A stretch of DNA of 64,000 nucleotides from positions 25,302-89,301 of the forward strand of contig JAURVB010000158.1 of NCBI GenBank assembly GCA_033002965.1, given 5' to 3'. Every line of letters begins with the position of its first letter. The first letter of the stretch is position 1. The DNA is from Piper betle. Lineage: Eukaryota; Streptophyta; Magnoliopsida; Piperales; Piperaceae. Below are positions 12,003-25,196 of the stretch, in pieces. Both the position numbers and the translations under genes were made by a program. Below the pieces are notes generated by a model. It was given only the letters and a program-made list of their open reading frames with translations, did no database searches and was not told where the DNA came from.

Positions 12003-12370
12003 GGTCTGTCAACAAATTTAGAACACTACAAAACTTGTTATGTTTTTTTTTATATAAAAAAACAAAGCCTGGTATGTATTTATGATTACATATGCCCTAT
12101 AAAGCATAAAATGCCAAGCATTCTAAATCCTTTCTCCATGTCCTATTCCCAAATGCCAAGATATCATCAGTTAAGCATCACTGAACAAAATAGTCTCTGA
12201 AATGCATCAGTTTTTTCCATGTGAATTCTCCTGTGTTATCACGAGCCTCCTGTGGAGCTCTTGCGCACCTCTCTGCCGCTCATTCCTCATTCCTCACACG
12301 CACAGCACAATCAACCAATTTATGGTATCATATTTTGACGTGCAATGACTACTCAGTCAACATTCACCTC

Positions 12371-12567
12371 AGGGATCAAATCTTATTCAGTCTTAGAGGA
12401 TGAAGATAGGCTGGCCCCCTTATGTTATATATACCCAGTCTGAAACATTACATGAAGGATTCGTACGAGGGATCAAATCTTATTCAGCCTTAGAGGATGA
12501 AGATAAGCTGGCCCCCTTATGTAATAATATATATGCAGTCTGAAACATTACATGAAGGATTCGTACT
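12371..12567. repeat. Tandem duplication, 97-bp unit
   Basis: Two near-identical units, starting AGGGATCAAATCTTATTCAG at 12371 and again at 12468, both ending GGATTCGTAC. Confidence 0.85.
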
Positions 12568-12899
12568 TGCATATGAGGATGAGAGAAAGGATTTGACAGG
12601 TCGATGCTCTCCCTTAAGAGTTATTTTTACAGAAACATAACACGAAGCATTCGTATTCTTTTTTATTTTTTTTGAGAGAGTATTCAGTTTCTTGATCGTG
12701 ATGCAGAAGACCCAGTTGCGGTTTCTGCCAGCCAACTCAGAATTGCTCTACCTGGCATATTTTTTATGCCATTGGCAGCAGTAAATCAATCTGGAGTAAC
12801 TGAGAGATCACACCAGATTTTGATCCTATGGGTGGTACCTGAAGTACTGTGATGATGTAGCCACTGGAAAAGATGCAGCCCCGCACCCTTTATTCTCGT

Positions 12900-14860
12900 T
12901 ATAATGACTGGGATGCCTCTTGTCTATAAACTATTGCTTTGCTGCCCATTGTTTTCCTTAATTTCTCACAAAGCGTTCACTTGACCATTGCTTTACAGGC
13001 GAATATGGCGACATGATTGGGTGTCCTTGTATTTTAGCACCTCGGCCTTTTCTATCTGAGCGTTAAAGCAGCCAACGTTACCACACATGATACATTCACC
13101 TCCCACTTTAGCTTCTTTTCAACGTCCTTCGCAATCATCACAACAGAGAAATGTCAACACAAAGTCTGCTGCTCCTAGTTGCGATCCACTACGTTCAATT
13201 TGAAGGCTCTTTGTTCATTTCTTCTCGAAACTCCCTTTTTTAAATCCTCCCAAGCTTTCTTACCTACATGACATTATCATGTTCAAAATCCAGAAAGAAA
13301 TATCTAACTGACACCACTTCCTAAGATAAGAAGATAGTATTTGAAGTGGAATTGTTCTCAATAACTTAGTCAATTTGCCATGTTACTTCATGCAGGCCAT
13401 AGATTTTTTTTAATTGCTATATACACGGTATACAATGTCAAAATGACCAACATAGTAAGTCGTATGGGACCGTATAAAGAATCATGCCTCTACTTTTCGG
13501 GCATCATTCAAACTGTATGGACTTCTTTTCTTTAAAGACAGATGCCAACAAAACCTGCGGATCATGCATGATTAAGCTCAGAGATAAGGTAAGGAATTGG
13601 GGTTTATGCCCAATGATGACCAAGGTGGCAAATTTTTTTATTTGAATTCGAAAGAGAAATGAGTGAAAAAGGATGTGAGGCCCCAGCCACCATGGCGGGG
13701 AACATTGCAACGCGCCACAAAGACTTTAGAGCTTCAGAAGAAGGATATTCACTGGGGGCAGGTTTTCTTGGTTCAAAATTTGAACTCTAAGGTTAGTGGT
13801 TAGGTGGAAGTTGCTGAGCAAAAAACTTAATATAGATAACAGATAAAGATTACAGACACACATGGTTGATTTGTTCAAAGTGTTATATCCAAGCTGACAC
13901 ATGGGAGGGGAAGAGAATCTCATCCTTTTCTGAGTGAAGACAACTGGAAGAGATGATCCCTTCTAGCAACACTTACCAATACACAAACATAAATACTTAA
14001 AAGGAAACATAAACAAAAGAGTTACATTTGAGCTTCGGGAAAGACGAGCTTCGCTCTACGCTAAAAACCCAAATCAGATTACAGACAATTACTCACTTTT
14101 CCCCGTCAAATATATTTTATACCTCATCTTTAACGTATTCTCTGTTTCTTTTGCAACCTTTTGACTTTGCCTCCCTATTGTGTTCACCGGCCACTGTGTT
14201 TTTTAAACAAGTGCAGTGGGATTACTTAGTTTAATGGTGGAGGAAGTGAAGCGGACAAGTGAGAAGAACACAAGGGAAGCCATGTGAGGAATGTCTGTTT
14301 TGAGTTTGGACCATTCGCATCTTGGAAAGTAGCAACCCAATTGGAGAAGAGCGTGAGTTTAGTAAAAGTCGATCAATCCTAGAGCCTCAAACCGCCAGTT
14401 TCCTTTCATCATCTTTGGATCATTCCTCTTGGATCCAGTTGAGCAAATGTATGAAAAAAATTTTGCATGTTTTTGGAGGAATTTTGGAGAGAAAATGGGG
14501 ATCGGATCACGGGCTCTCCCGGAATATGCATCGAGTCCCACCTCACAACAATGCGTACACTCCTTTCGTTAGCTATAAAAATACAGCCGAAGTCTTGGAC
14601 TGATCAACAAGACCCAAATTTCGTTGTAAACTACAAAATCATAGTTTCTTTCGAGTCTTAAACAGAACCAAAAGAAAATGAAGATAAATTAAGTTGTATA
14701 TACAGCCATGCATGGACAATGAGTTGCCCAAACGGCGTGCAGACTAACGACAAAAATGAAAAGTGAACCGTAGAACAAGTGTGCTTGGGCTTTTAGGGGC
14801 ATATGCTATCTTCACCACCTGCTGCTGTCCCTTGTTGTAACGGCAACCGTCTGCCCACAG
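12900..14860. other. Intergenic, no gene seen
   Basis: Only short chance ORFs on both strands; none shows a recognisable domain or splice pattern. The right part forms the upstream region of the Sec14-like gene. Confidence 0.5.
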
Positions 14861-14870
14861 CTCTCATTGC

Positions 14871-14878
14871 TATAAAAA
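14871..14878 (+). promoter_or_regulatory. Candidate TATA box of the Sec14-like gene
   Basis: TATAAAAA lies 374 bp before the start codon at 15245, in a C/T-rich context typical of plant core promoters. It would place transcription start near 14905 and give a leader of roughly 340 nt, unless the leader is spliced. Confidence 0.45.
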
Positions 14879-15244
14879 TGCTCTCCTTCCCTCCTAAATG
14901 CATACCTTCAAACTTGCCAGGCTTGCTCTTTTTTCTCTTTGACTTAGATCATGGTCTCACCTTGTGCTGTTCTACTACTGCTACAGCTCACAACTGCTTT
15001 GTTGGGTTTCTTGATTTGAGCTCAACCAACCAAGCTTCCCTTGCACTTCAAGGTAGCTAATGTTCCCTGCCCGTTCCAAAGCCTCTATTGTCTTTTTCAC
15101 ACTTTTTTTCTTGGTTTTCTCTGAAGTTTCTGGGTCTGTTGTTGGTTTGGTTTTTCTGGTGAGAGAATGGCTTGTTCAGAACAGGGAGGGGGTGGTCTGT
15201 GTTGGACTGTTGTTTGAGGTTTGTGGGTTGTGAAGAGGTTTTAG

Positions 15245-17525
15245 ATGCAGAAGATGGGGAAGAAGGAGGAGAGGGATGACGGGAAGATAGAAGCGGTGCT
15301 TCAGATCCTCCGCAGGCAGGAGCCTCTTACTGTCAAGCAGGTTGGTGGTAACTTCTGATCCAAATGTTTCACATCGTCTTCCTTGTTGAGATTTCTTTAC
15401 TTTGGTGATGAGTGCAGCAATTGAATGGCTTCCTATGTATTGAAGTTAAATGATTGTTTTAGCTGTGATTGAAGCTAAATACCAGTAAGGTGTTACTTGA
15501 TTGCTCTAGCTGTTATTGAAGCTAAAATGCCAGTGTCTGTAAGCTTGCATTGCTCTCCGTTGTGTAGGAGAAGTTCTGCAACAACGCCTGCGTAGAAAGG
15601 TTTCTCAAGGCCAAGGGAGAAAACGTGAAGAAAGCTGGCAAGCACTTGAGGGCATGCCTTTCCTGGAGAGAGAGCATTGGCATTGGTGTGTATATATCGC
15701 TTTCCTTCCTCCATCCCAAAGATCCGTATAAAGATGAAATTCCTCACCCACAATCTTCTATTCTCTTTGGAATCTTTCTTTTACGCCCTTTTACCCATTG
15801 CTACCGGCAAAAGCTCTGTTCAATGTGTCCTATCCTCTGTTTATCTCTGAATAAAGTGATGAGACAATGTCTGTTTTTTTTCAGCTTTTGATTTTTTTTA
15901 TCTGACTCAAAACAGAGCATTTGATGGCCGATGAGTTCACCACCGAGATTGCAGAGGGCGTTGCATATGTTGCTGGCCATGATGCCGAAGCTAGACCAGT
16001 TATGGTAAGCAATTTACATTAGTCTTCCTTCTGTTTATGGTAACTCTTTGGTATATATAATGTCCTGCTTTTACAGGTCTTTCGAGTTAAGCAAGATTAT
16101 CAAAAGTTCCACACTCAGAATATGTAAGAAGCAGAAAGCCAATTGAAACTATTCTTCGTTGCACTGCTACTACCACTCTCATCCATTCTCAAAGTAGTTT
16201 TTCGTTTCTATACTCCGCAGGTACATTCGGTTGCTGGTTTTCACGCTCGAAGTTGCCATTGCCACCATGTCTAGAAGCGTTGAACAATTTGTCACCCTCT
16301 TCGACGCCAGTAAGTTCTGCTTTCCAATCATTATCTTCACCAATAAATCCAGACATGATTAAGATTAACAGTCTTGCTATTGAACTGCTGGAAAATTTTG
16401 TACATTTGATTTTGCATGCTTGAAATGCAGGTTTTTTTAGGTCTGCATCTGCCTTCCTCAATATACTTCTGCCCAGCTTGAGAATCATATCAGACTACTA
16501 CCCTGGAAGATTGCACAAAGCCTTTGTCATTGATCCTCCCACACATTTCTCCTTCTTATGGAAGGTAAACTCTCTACTCTCCAAATTCTTATACTTCACT
16601 CATCTATTACAAACATCAAACCCTCCATTAAAACTAATAAATCCCAATCAAAAGATAATACTACTATTTGTTAGAGTAGTGTATTGTTAGATTTCGCACA
16701 CCAATCAAGCGCATAAATATGAAATTGAAAAAATAAAGACACCAAAAAAATTAACGTGGAAAATTTAGAATTTATCAAGTGATTATCAACATGACAATCT
16801 AGTTTAACATTATATATTAACCATGAACTCTTGTCTCAAGCACAATAAATTGGCGGGTAATTTTGAATTGGAGCTCATTGTCAATGGTGACGGTGCAACT
16901 GCAGGGAACCCGGCCGTTCATGGACTCGGCGGCGGCGGCCGCGACGGCGGTGATATCGTCGATGGACTACGAGGACTCGTTGGACGACACCTTCGCCGGC
17001 TACCCAAGAACCTGCTCCCTCCGATACACTCCCCCCGCCACCGCCACCCCGACTGCCAAGCGGGTCGGCTCCTCCTCTTCCCGCTTCTCCTTCACCGTCT
17101 CCAGCCACTTCGACTCCCTCAAGCCCTGGTACCTCTCCCGCATTGACGCCACCATCCCGGAGCAGGCCGAGGCCTACAGCTTCAACAGCCCCGCCCTTGT
17201 CCCCCCTCTCAACGCCCGCTCCTGCTCCTTCGCTTCCCCCGCCGCCCGCTCGTCCCGTCCGTGGCCTGCGACGCCGACGACTCCGCGGACGCCGAGGCCG
17301 TCCTTCTTGCAGTCCCCGGCCGCATTCTTTCGGAAGGAGGGCGGCGCCGGCCATGGGATGGGGCGGAGAAATGCGTTCTTGCCGTACTTGAGGTTTTATA
17401 GGAGGCCGTATGACGAGATGGTGTACAGGTCGAAGATGCGGCCGCCGCTGGGCGGCCTCATCTCCATCGTCTCCCCCAGCGTGAAGCGGCGCAACCACTG
17501 CACCTTCTCCTCCCATCGGTTTTGA
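15245..17525 (+). CDS. Sec14/CRAL-TRIO domain protein (seven exons)
   Basis: Coding exons 15245-15340, 15568-15685, 15916-16004, 16077-16123, 16221-16309, 16431-16564 and 16905-17525 join in frame through GT-AG introns to give 397 residues and a TGA. The N-terminal third opens [20 protein letters not shown], followed by a conserved block ([17 protein letters not shown]) and a Sec14 lipid-binding fold to about residue 210 ([49 protein letters not shown]). The C-terminal half is Ser/Pro/Ala-rich, probably disordered, and ends with a conserved [20 protein letters not shown] block. Sec14 proteins bind and exchange phosphatidylinositol and phosphatidylcholine at membranes. The architecture matches plant Sec14-like proteins such as At3g22410 (from memory). 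The last exon is far more GC-rich than the others. The ATG was chosen because it starts the first conserved block; a second ATG three codons later is possible. Confidence 0.92.
16686..16895. repeat. LTR-like fragment in intron 6 of the Sec14-like gene
   Basis: The segment beginning TGTTAGATTTCGCACACC and containing TTAACGTGGAAAATTTAGAA has the wording of copia LTRs (compare 4100-4180 on the opposite reading). It enlarges intron 6 to 340 bp without disturbing the splice sites. No target duplication was found. Confidence 0.35.
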
Positions 17526-17757
17526 CACTACCGTCTTTATTTTTTGGTGAACGATTTATAAAGTCACAACTCAAGAACTGGTTGGTACCCATTCCTTCAA
17601 ATCTGCAAAGGAGAGTAGTATATATGGATATAGATATATGTATACGGTTGTTTCAATGCATGCTTGAAGTATCGGTGATTTACTGTTCTTCAATTTTGGG
17701 CAAAGAGATTTTGTGAAGCATGCTTGTGTAAATTTGCTCTCTCGCAGACGATATGCA

Positions 17758-17797
<40 letters not shown>
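17758..17797. repeat. (AT)n microsatellite
   Basis: About 20 uninterrupted TA units, just downstream of the Sec14-like gene. Confidence 0.95.
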
Positions 17798-17805
<8 letters not shown>

Positions 17806-17989
17806 GAGGTGAGCAGGGGAGGAAAAGATTTTTTGGCCCCGAGCTTTGATATGGGCGGTCTGAAATTATTGTTTAAAAAAAGAAAGTGAGGACAGTAATT
17901 TTTAAACAATAAGAACAAGTACTTGAACCCTAATATAAAACTTGTTGATCAGGTTTACATTAATACGAGTAATTATCCTTTAAATTAAC

Positions 17990-19450
17990 TTTAACCTATG
18001 AATTAATTTATCTTCACAGTGATCGTTGTGTTTAGACCGGACCGGATGGCGTGCGCAGGCTTTCTTTCCTTTATGCGTACACCAGTTTGTTTGTGGTGTA
18101 CGGTGGGCCAACTCAAATCCGGGTCACAGGGCGGGTCTCGGACACGATCACGGTTCCGGGTCTGTTCACGGGTCTAGCAATTCGTGGGGCAGATGGATCT
18201 GATCACGGACCTGACAGGAAAGCGGACTCGGTCAGAGGTAAACGGGCACGACAGACCCGGCTACGGCGTGACGCGGCGGCGCTTTTGGGGCTCCGGCGGC
18301 AGCTTTTCCGGCCTCTGATGGTGGCGGAGTTCACCCATAACTGTAGATCTCAGAATGCTTAAGGCCTTGGAGGTGGTCCGACAATCAGCGGTGGCTCCGG
18401 TCGGTCGGTCGGATGTCGGAAAGTTAGATACTTTTCTGCACTTTTGTGCTACGCTGCTCCGATCGATCACTTCTCAATTTATTTCCGGCGACCTCAGCGA
18501 CGAACTCCGGCGGCTCTCGGCATGTTATTGTAGATCACTTATCCATATTCACTTGATATCAACAGAAGGTCTGGAAACGACCGGCGCCGATCGAAAAACG
18601 GTCGCGAAATTAGCTCTCCGCGAATGTTTCCGCTCTGTTTTCTGCTTTTTCCTCTGGTCGGATGGGTCTCTTCGTGGCTTTTCTCCGGCGACTGCAATGG
18701 CGAACACCGGCGAAGCTCACTCTTGGGTTTCGAGACCACTCCTCCGTCTTCACATTTCACTCCACTTTGGGGTCGTTAACTACCGGCGTTCGTTGGAAAA
18801 CGGCTGCGAAATCTGGCTTTTGCTGCTGTTACTGCTCTGTTTTCGGACTGCTGAGATGGGTTACTTCGTGGCAAAATTCTGGCGACGGTGGTCTTCTCCG
18901 ATGGTCGGCGGTAGTGCAGTGATGGGCGGTTTCCTCTTCGGCAACAAGCGGCGGTAGCAAAGCAGTAATCTTTTATGGCAACAGGCTACGTTCCATGGTA
19001 ATCAGCAATGCAAGGGGTAGCGGCTTCTTCCTCGGACGGACGGCAGCAACCCTCCTCAGAAAACAATCAGCTTCACAACGGCGGCGGGAACGCTTGGCTG
19101 ATGGTTGTTGATCCGGCAAACTCCAAAGCAGCAAGGCTCTGGCGTCTTCTTCTTGGTGGCTCAAAACATATCAATGACCGGCTTCAACTACAAATGGGTG
19201 AAATGCTTCACACAAAAGATGGCCGTGTGGTTGGCCAGGGGGTCGCCGGAGATAAATCTCTGGCGAGGGGCTCTTCCCCTGTTCTTTCTTCTATTTCTCT
19301 TCTTCAACGTACGAGCTCCCCTTCCCAATACGTCGGGTTTTGTCTTTTATAGAGTTTTCCACGCTTCTTCTGTTTCGAGATTACGGGCGTGGGATCATAA
19401 ACCGTCAGGATTTTCCACCCAAATTCTCTCCTTCAGTTTTGAATGACGGA
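17990..19450. other. GC-rich block, probably old repeat, no gene assigned
   Basis: A 1.4-kb island rich in CGGCG/TCCGGCGAC words in AT-rich surroundings. ORFs of 60-200 codons are open on both strands in the same place, the signature of base composition and not coding. A TATA-like TTTTATAG at about 19346 suggests an LTR or leader, but no LTR ends were found. Confidence 0.35.
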
Positions 19451-20057
19451 GACTTTTTCTCTTGTAATCTCCTCTGGCAGTTTTATAATAGCATGGACCA
19501 ATTCTTCAAAAATAATACACGTGGCCGGATAAATACGTGCAAACAAATAACATGTTATGTTTATTACTTGATTAGTTATAGCTAATGTAATTTGCACCAT
19601 GATTGTTAGCAAATAATTTTATTCACTTTGATTTGAGAGGCGATTTGTGTTATCATAGATATTATTGGTTGTTGAATCATGCACCAAATGGTTATAACTA
19701 TTTGATGATGAATGTCAGCTTGATTCACAATTACATTCTAGATGGTAGAGAATTTCACCTCTTCAATTGCTCATGTAATGAATAATTATAAGCACGATCC
19801 ACTATCATTCATACCTTGTCACATGTATATTAGATTGTTATCAACCATCTTCACCATGTTTGATTTAGATTACTAAATGAGAAGATGTGTTTGTTGCATT
19901 ATGTATTAATTGCTTTGTTCTTAGAGTTGCTCATGTTTTATGTTGGTTTCTACATTTAGTTTGTGATTTCTCATGTCTTGTCATGTTCCTTTTTATTGTA
20001 TATTTGTTGTTTGTAATCATGTTCACTTATCATATTCATTTCATACACACATTATAT

Positions 20058-21554
20058 AGTTGGCATGGGCGTTAGTGTGTAGTTTTGTTAGTTTAGGTTC
20101 AGTGTAGGAGCTCATCATCTAGGCGTGAGACCCCACCTAGAGCTTCTACTAAGTCCGTTAGGACTTGCCTATTGATTTGTCATTTATTCCATTGATATTT
20201 TGATTTACAAATCACTAGGCATATTAAGTGGTTGCTTTATCAGATCCTACTTAAAACGGGTCATTTAAATATAACGTTCTTCCAAAATTAGGAACCCTCG
20301 AGGATGAGATCCTCCGAACTATTTTCAAAAACTCAGATCCATCACAAGTTGTCTTTGGGCTTATTTACATAATCCCCATCCCAACCCTATAAATATAATT
20401 TTTGTCGAATTTTCTTATGAGCCAATAGATGGAGAAACCAATTTACATATATTGTGAGAAGGCGAATGTGTAAGACACAATGGGTTCTAGATTAGTGAGA
20501 GGGTTGTTCCATTTCTGAGGGATCCTAATAACTCTATGTCTTGAGCTTTTTTAGACCTAAAGGGGCATGGAGTAGATGGGTACTATTATGTGCAGCGCAA
20601 GTCTCAACCTATAGTATTAAAAAGTACTAATGGTGATTGTGTGAAAGTACTTGGCTTTTGTGCTTTAGGCCAGGAGAAATATAGAGGTTCGAAGAGGGCT
20701 TAAGTAACTGGTTTTCCCGAGAGTAGCACTATTATTAGATAATGCCAAAAGTGGCACAATACCCGTAAGTTCGGGATTTCATCCAGGCTATAGTTTGATC
20801 ATTGCGCAATAGTTACCCTTTGAGCATTCAGTTGAAGTTATATGATTGATTTCTTTTGCATGAGAGTTAGCTTTGTCAATTTGATATTTAATTATTTCTA
20901 GACCAGTGATAGACATCATTGATGTTTTCTATTATCTATGTAGGTGAAGAACAAGAGTAGGACATGACGTCCTTGTCAGAGGAGCAGTGATTGCTATTTA
21001 CATACACAGACCTAGCGCAATGTGTTTCACTTATGTGATTTGTCATGACGTATGAATTTGTGATATATTTTGCATTATGTTGAAAACTTTTAAGATGTTC
21101 TAAGATTGACTTAGTAATGATGATGGGTGAAATTAGCAGATGGATCGAGACCCAACTTAAAATTTTTTTGTATTGTCTACGACTTTATTGTGCTATGAAA
21201 ACTATATATTGCTATTGTGATGGCATAATTTGTTTAACAGATTGGCCCTTTAATGCACTTTTAGGAGAAATTCTATCCATTTTATTTCATAATTTTTTAA
21301 TAATTTTATCGCAATTTAATTGATTTTGAGTGTGTATTAATTATCATGATATTCATGTAGCATCCTGCTATGGTGTGCATATCACCAATGCATTGGTTAC
21401 AAATTGTGGTGTTTTTCTTTCTTGAGATGCCTAGATGGTCTAGATCCCTTTCGCTTAGGTTTGGGTTAGCCAACTTACTCGAAATAAGAGTTTATTCGAT
21501 CTACCGTAACAATTCTAGTTCGGTGTGCGAGTCAATCAGATTTGAGGTGTTACA
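20058..21554 (+). repeat. 3' half of a gypsy-type LTR
   Basis: Colinear with 55990-57446, the 3' half of the solo LTR described there: shared landmarks are GGCGTTAGT, TAGGAGCTC, CCTCGAGGATGAGATCC, AGGCCAGGAGAAATAT, TTCGGGAT, GGTTCGGGTTAGCC-like and the terminal GGTGTTACA. The 5' half is missing or not recognisable. It ends at 21554 directly against the truncated copia-like LTR. Confidence 0.75.
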
Positions 21555-22266
21555 CATAGTGATCAGGTGCTAAGGTCACAGTTAAGAAAAAAAGGAAGAA
21601 AAAAATGAGTCATAGTGCTTATTACGAGTGTTGCAGTGACGAGCGCATGCCCAAGTTCATTTTGAATTGGTTTTTTGGATGATTTGGGACCGTTTCAAGG
21701 GCTATATAAGGATAATAACGTAGTTTCTTCAAACTTACACCAATTTGGGAGCATATTTGAGGGGTGAAGAGGTACCTAGGGTTTTGCTTTGTGACAAAAG
21801 AAGAGATTGACAGTTGTGAGGGAAAATCGCTTCTTAGAGATTGGATTCTTTTAGGATCATCAATTAGTTGTCGTACTTCACCAAGAACAACATTTGTGGT
21901 CTCTCAAGTCCTCTACTCTTTGTATAAAAATCTATTGGGGACTATAATTGATCTATATTGGGAGTATTTTTACTCATATTTAAGAGTGATTTTCACTCAA
22001 GGAAAAAACTATAGTTATAAGAAGAATTTATAATCATAGTAAATTTGATTTGGGCCATGGTTTCCCCTCTTCAATTTGGAGTATTTTCTACATAAATTTG
22101 GTGTGCTTGATTTATTTATTATTAGTGATTATTTTGGTAATCGCTCGTTATTATTTTATCTTGTCTAAACACAACTAAGGTTAAGGAATTTAGAGGATTA
22201 AATCCCAATAAGTGGTATCATAGTCTGGTTAGATCGGATCTATGGTATTGTGTTTGTGTCAATAAG

Positions 22267-23430
22267 ATGGCTGAAAAGGAACACATCTAAAATTGAGATA
22301 CCTAAATTTAAAAGGAAGAACTTTGCTATGCGAAAAGTAAAGATGCATACAATTTTGAAAGGATGGTTGTATAATTACTTTGAATGGTAAGTATTTGAAA
22401 CCTCAAGGGATGACAACTAAACAGTTTGATGAGAAAGATGAGATTGCTAAAGCAGACATTTTGTGGGCCTTGAATGATAATGTACCGTTTAATGTACAAA
22501 TCATTAATGCAATAGCAAAAGCATTGTCGGAGAATCTCATTAAGGTATATGAAGATAAATCTTTGATGAATAAGGTTAATTTAAGGAGACAACTCTATAA
22601 TTCGAAAATGAAGGATAGAGTATTAATTTATGAACATCTAAATGAGTTTAATACTCTTCTTAATAATTTGAAGATTAATGAAAAGGAACAACCTACTCTA
22701 CTCTTATGTTCGATCGTGAATTCTTGGAATAATTTGACAATGAGTCTAAATCATATTACCAAACTTGACATGGATTCTGGGTGTCATCACTTTTATCAGA
22801 GGAGCTTAAGAGAAAGTCTTTGGAGACAATTACTTCATTTTCGGTTATAGGCTTTGATTTCAGAGGATAGCAATGGCAAAGCAAGGGATACAAATAATAA
22901 TGAAAAAGGTAAAAAAAGTTTAAGCCAAAGGATGATATAAAGTATTATTATTGTGATAAAGTATGTGACATATTGAAACACTGTAGGAAGCTCCTTGATG
23001 ATAAATAGGAATACAAAGGACAAAGAACAAGGGGATGCCAATGTGATGAATTAGTAATGATTTTTAATTGTTCTCATGAGCATGGTGCTGATCATGACTA
23101 AATTGGGTGGCAGATTCTTAAACATCATTTCATACTACACCTCATAGGAGACCTTTTACTACATACAAAGGTTGAAATTTTTGTATGATAAAAATGAGAA
23201 ATTATTGCAAATCTAAGGTGGTTGGTGTAGGGGATATAAGAGTTGTGACCAATTTGGGTTATAATTTGATTTTGAAAAATGTTTGTCATGTTCTAGAATT
23301 GAGGCTGAACTCAACTGGTGATCGGATGATAGAGGTTATGTATCAAAATTTGCTAAGGGTGTATAGGAGCTTTCCAAAAGTAATCTTGTTGTGTCGAGAG
23401 GAGAGAGATGTTGCAACTTCTACAGGATAA
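22267..23430 (+). pseudogene. gag/protease remnants of the copia-like element
   Basis: A start-like ATGGCTGAAAAG at 22267 is followed by frameshifts, then an open gag core at 22380-22850 (KVNLRRQLYNSKMKDRVLIY, EHLNEFNTLLNNL). A zinc-knuckle-like KYYYCDK is near 22938, a protease-like NWVADS with a stop is near 23100, and a pre-integrase strand (GDIRVVTNLGYNLILKNVCH) lies at about 23232-23300. Stops and shifts throughout show it is dead. Confidence 0.75.
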
Positions 23431-23700
23431 CTCTTAGGAGTTCCAATAGTGTGGCTGCCACTCTTGATAATTCCACTATGAGTGTGTGGCGGAGGCGTCA
23501 TGGTCACACAAAGGCGAACAACAAAGGCAAAATTAGTGAGATTTTAGTGGTGGGAAAACTCATGATTGGAAAGAAATGTTATTCAAGAAGGGGAAATTTT
23601 TTTGCATAAGTCCAAGGTTCATGAATTAGCGAAATTGTTCGAAAACAAATTTGCACTAAAGGATGAAGCAAAACTAATAGTTTGGAGAAAGCGGATGTGA

Positions 23701-25000
23701 TGTGTAAATTATAACGCAAGTGCACGTGCCGAATCAAGTAATAAAAATGATATGAAAGTATCGTCCCACGAGGAATTATTACTAGAAATTCTCAATTACG
23801 AAAACTATTTTAATTAACTATACTTAAATAGAAATGAATTCAAAGAGTGATTAAATTATAAATTAAGGCTAAACTAATAAAAAATGCAATATTTAAATTA
23901 AATATTAACTCCAGGATGACAAACCTAAGATTTTCAATTTCACTTAGTGCTCTCTATGATTAAAATTATAACTTCTACATATGGATTACACATTTGAATC
24001 ATTAACCACGGGAAATAATTATTTATGACATCTCTCGATTCACCATAAACTTATCACTCACATCCAACTTCTATATCTCTATGAAATTACATGTGCAAAA
24101 TGATACTTTAAGTTCTACCCTTAAGAGTTACCCAAGACATATGAGTATATCTCTATCTCATATGTGAATCACCTAAAACAGATGAATAAAAACTATTTTA
24201 TTCAATGACAAATTTAATCTTTCTATCTCTAGACAAGATCAAATTTCTAGATCTAACAATAGGTGGGCAGTTTAATGATAGCATTAAGAATAGAATAAAA
24301 TAGATGATCCGACATCACAAATTCATAGATAAAAATTAATAACTTTTATTAATCTATGTACTAAGTGTCATTGAAAATCATAGAAAAGAATTTATTCCAT
24401 TAAGTATTCGATTAAACTCAAGAAATTCATATGTAATGTGAAAGACATCATTCAATTACAAAGAAAAGTAAATCAAAATAAGAAAAACTCTTTTGGAGAA
24501 AGCTCCTTCTTCTGATCCAACTTCTTTGTCGTTCATTCTCGTCTTTCGTGTCATCTCCTCGCTATCGAGTGTTGTTCTCTTTTTTTCTTTAAAACCCTAA
24601 TCAAGTTTATAAAAGATCCACCCAAATATTTCAAGTGGGGTCCACCAGGATCTCCAGAAATATCAGAAAAATCAGTTTCCTACCGTCAGCACTCAAGCAC
24701 TCAGCTCTTGGCCATAACACTTTCTTAACAGAAAGGCCAGTGCTCGAGCACTCACTACAGTTTTTAGGTCATACTTTTTGGCCCAATTTTGCACCGAATT
24801 GATTCTGAATCATCTTATAACTCTTATACCACCGAAAAATATTAATTAGTACTTTTTATACCAAAATCACAATAATTTCTCGCATTATTAGTAATATCTA
24901 ATAAAATTTTAAACTAATAAAATTAAAATAAAAATCACTTGAAACATAACAAAAACTCAATATAAAATACAAAGAATAATAACTCTTTTACAGAGTTATC
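23701..25000. repeat. Nested repeat inside the copia-like element
   Basis: A 1.3-kb AT-rich insert starting TGTGTAAATTATAACGCAAG and including AGTATCGTCCCACGAGGAAT, ending near TTACAGAGTTATCA. It interrupts the retroelement between pre-integrase remnants and the polypurine tract. A related start is visible near 6820. The class is not determined; borders are approximate. Confidence 0.5.
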
Positions 25001-25196
25001 AGGATGGTACAATGAAGTTCCTCCAATGGGGTGAGGGATATGTGTTAGAGGTCTCCATTTAAGAGGAGAAAGAGGGGTATGGTTGATGTTGCATATCTCC
25101 GTCTTTTGGGGAACACACATGAGTTTATCCATCTCATATGATGTTTAAGAAAGTCAACATAAGGTATTTTTCATCATGGTCAGGAAAGGGGAGATT

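Noticed and set aside
16881..17528. 215-codon open frame on the minus strand
   Set aside because: It is the antisense shadow of the last exon of the Sec14-like gene; the composition (Gly/Arg-rich) follows from GC-rich sense codons.
18051..18957. Long plus-strand ORFs in the GC-rich island, up to 200 codons
   Set aside because: Open in several frames on both strands with no domain, splice support or codon preference.
23701..25000. CRISPR-like or satellite array
   Set aside because: No regularly spaced repeats; it is one interspersed repeat copy.
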